Under the pieces are notes generated by a model. That model made no database searches, was not told where the DNA came from, and saw nothing but the letters and a program-made list of their open reading frames with translations. Made by a program: the position numbers and the translations under genes. Source: Rhodospirillales bacterium 24-66-33 (GTDB lineage Bacteria > Pseudomonadota > Alphaproteobacteria > Reyranellales > Reyranellaceae). From it: 64,000 nt of DNA. The stretch is from NCBI GenBank assembly GCA_002281855.1, contig NCHQ01000006.1, positions 124,001 to 188,000 of the forward strand, given 5' to 3'. Positions 62,618-64,000 of this stretch are shown piece by piece. Positions within the stretch are counted from its first letter, which is position 1; each line of letters opens with the position of its first letter.

Positions 62618-64000
62618 TCACGGATCGATCAGCACGCCCGGGTTCATCATCCCCTTCGGATCCAGCTCCCTTTTGGCACCGCGCAGCGCCCGGGCGAACA
62701 ACTCGGGGCGCTGCCGGTCGTAGAAGGGCCGGTGGAAGCGGCCCACCGCATGATGGTGCGTGGTCGTGCCGCCATGCTCCACCGTCGCGGCGGTGCAGGT
62801 CGACAGCACCTCCATGAACTGCGCCAGCGCGTCCTTCTTCGGGTCGAACAGGCCGCCGAAGGTGAAATAGAGGCACGGCCCGTCGGGATAGACGTGGGTG
62901 AAGCGGCAGGTCACCGTGCCCTCGCGGCCCGTCACCGCCTTGATCGTGTCCCTGGCGATCTTCGTGATCCTGGCGTGGAAGTCGCGGGTGCGCTCCCAGG
63001 TCATCGAGGTCTCGAAGGTCGAGGAGAGGATGCCGCGCGCCACCGCATGCTCGCCATAGTGCGGCGCGCGGATGAACTTGTTGCGCCAGGCGCCGGCCGC
63101 GCCGGAGCGGTGCGCATTCTCGTCGTCGTCGCTCCGGTCGGCGACGCCGCCATGGGCGGCGCAGATCTCCAGCGCGCGCTTCATCCAGGCGTCGAGCGGA
63201 TGGTCGGGCGATTCGAAAGCCAGCACCAGCACGGCCTCCTCGTTGCTCCACGGGATGCCGGGCAGCGCCTCGCGCGCCTCAAGCAGGCGGCAGTTGGCGG
63301 GATAGAGGCCGGCCTGCGTGATGTCGCGCACCGCGTCGGCGCCGGTGTAGAAGTCGCGGAAGCGCACGCTGGCGGAGGCGCGGAAGGTCGGCTTCTTGCG
63401 CAGGCGCACCCAGGCCTCGGTGATGATGCCCAAAATGCCTTCGGAGCCGATGAACATCCGGTCCGGGCTGGGGCCGGCGCCGGAGCCGGGCAGGCGGCGC
63501 GTCTCCAGCGTGCCTTCCGGCGTCACGACCCGGGTGCTTTCCACGAAATCGTCGATGTGGGTGTAGAGCGTGGCGTAATGGCCGCCCGAGCGCGTGGCGA
63601 TCCAGCCGCCCAGGGTCGAGCAGCGATAGGCCTGCATGTAGTGGCGCATGGTGAACGGCGTGTCGCGCAGCGCGTCCTCGATCGCCGGCCCGTAGATGCC
63701 GCCCTGGATGCGCGCGGCCTGGCTCACCGCATCGACCTCCAGCACCTTGTCCATGTGACGGGTCGAGATGGTCACGACCTTGTCGAACGAAGCGGAGGGC
63801 TCGATGCCCTTCACCACCGACGAGCCGCCGCCATAGGGGATCGCCTTGGCGCCGATGCGGTCGCACCAGTCGAGGACCTTCACGATGTCCTCTTCGTTTT
63901 CCGGGAAGGCCACCGCGTCGGGCGGGTTGGGCACCGAGCGCATGAACATGCGCAACGTGTCGAAGCCCGCCTTGCCGTAGCTGTGCTCGAGCCGCGTCAG
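62618..64000 (-). CDS. FAD-linked oxidase, alkyl-DHAP-synthase-like (partial, N-terminus beyond window)
   Basis: The frame stays open through 64000, reading 'LTRLEHSYGKAGFDTLRMFM' at the edge, so the N-terminus is missing. The FAD (PCMH-type) domain has 'AIPYGGGSSVVKGIEPS' and 'RCSTLGGWIATRSGGHYATL'; the C-terminal part has 'YFTFGGLFDP' and the His cluster 'TTHHHAVGRFHRPFYD', as in alkyldihydroxyacetonephosphate synthase and related D-lactate/glycolate-type oxidases. In bacteria most homologues are of unknown substrate; ether-lipid synthesis would need a partner acyltransferase, not seen here. It ends with 'LDPKGMMNPGVLIDP'. Confidence 0.88.
   Translation of the reverse strand: MTRLEHSYGKAGFDTLRMFMRSVPNPPDAVAFPENEEDIVKVLDWCDRIGAKAIPYGGGSSVVKGIEPSASFDKVVTISTRHMDKVLEVDAVSQAARIQGGIYGPAIEDALRDTPFTMRHYMQAYRCSTLGGWIATRSGGHYATLYTHIDDFVESTRVVTPEGTLETRRLPGSGAGPSPDRMFIGSEGILGIITEAWVRLRKKPTFRASASVRFRDFYTGADAVRDITQAGLYPANCRLLEAREALPGIPWSNEEAVLVLAFESPDHPLDAWMKRALEICAAHGGVADRSDDDENAHRSGAAGAWRNKFIRAPHYGEHAVARGILSSTFETSMTWERTRDFHARITKIARDTIKAVTGREGTVTCRFTHVYPDGPCLYFTFGGLFDPKKDALAQFMEVLSTCTAATVEHGGTTTHHHAVGRFHRPFYDRQRPELFARALRGAKRELDPKGMMNPGVLIDP

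Overview
The window is GC-rich (estimated by eye at about two thirds G+C), densely coded chromosomal DNA of an alphaproteobacterium. Evidence for this includes a RegB/RegA-type redox two-component pair, a DUF1674 protein, a hemY-like gene with an adjacent hemD/mitofilin-like gene, a type-2 argC, and several families of short intergenic hairpin repeats of a kind common in large Hyphomicrobiales/Rhodospirillales-type genomes. I cannot fix the genus from sequence alone. No rRNA, tRNA or CRISPR array was seen.

Layout. 1-10619: an edge-truncated TetR regulator diverges from an MFS permease across a perfect palindrome. Two complete RND efflux systems (adaptor plus pump) follow, transcribed away from each other, with no outer-membrane channel gene. 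10742-16693: purT, then on the minus strand a DAO-family oxidase, threonine dehydratase and purH, with a small DUF1674 gene. 16753-22787: htpX, rmuC, a HAD nucleotidase, two tandem ketopantoate-reductase paralogues, an rnk-like gene and a LysE exporter. 22944-30911: maeB and mutS (divergent), two tandem paralogous membrane proteins, and a short methionine synthase made only of the catalytic half. 30967-36984: hemY, a hemD-mitofilin fusion, ogt, a Tat-exported hydrolase and an ATC-hydrolase-family gene. 37251-44495: argC, a GNAT acetyltransferase, an IlvD/Edd dehydratase, a two-component ABC importer with a fused double permease, and an MgtC protein.

44580-49532 is the most interesting stretch. 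A tightly packed operon encodes two membrane subunits that look like very divergent cytochrome bd-superfamily proteins, one carrying a fused cytochrome c domain, followed by a 56-residue single-helix peptide. A RegB-like redox sensor kinase (apparently starting at ATT) and a RegA-like regulator come next. It reads as a self-contained terminal-oxidase-like module with its own redox control.

53175-56695 is a three-gene minus-strand operon: an ACAD10/11-like acyl-CoA dehydrogenase, an AGXT2L-like class-III PLP enzyme and an APH-fold kinase. It suggests a phosphorylate-then-eliminate catabolic route. Between it and comM (59568) sits a 2.7-kb IS1595-family element with near-perfect terminal inverted repeats and a 7-bp flanking duplication. 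It carries several small passenger genes, one with a HEPN-like RNxxxH motif. The right end (61194-64000) holds a bestrophin-like protein, a small membrane protein and an edge-truncated FAD-linked oxidase.

Non-coding structure: at least four families of intergenic inverted repeats occur at gene ends (10628, 11947, 14912, 16490, 17722, 22818, 30933, 36350 and 36414). One runs into the hemY stop codon, and one locus is a row of five hairpins.
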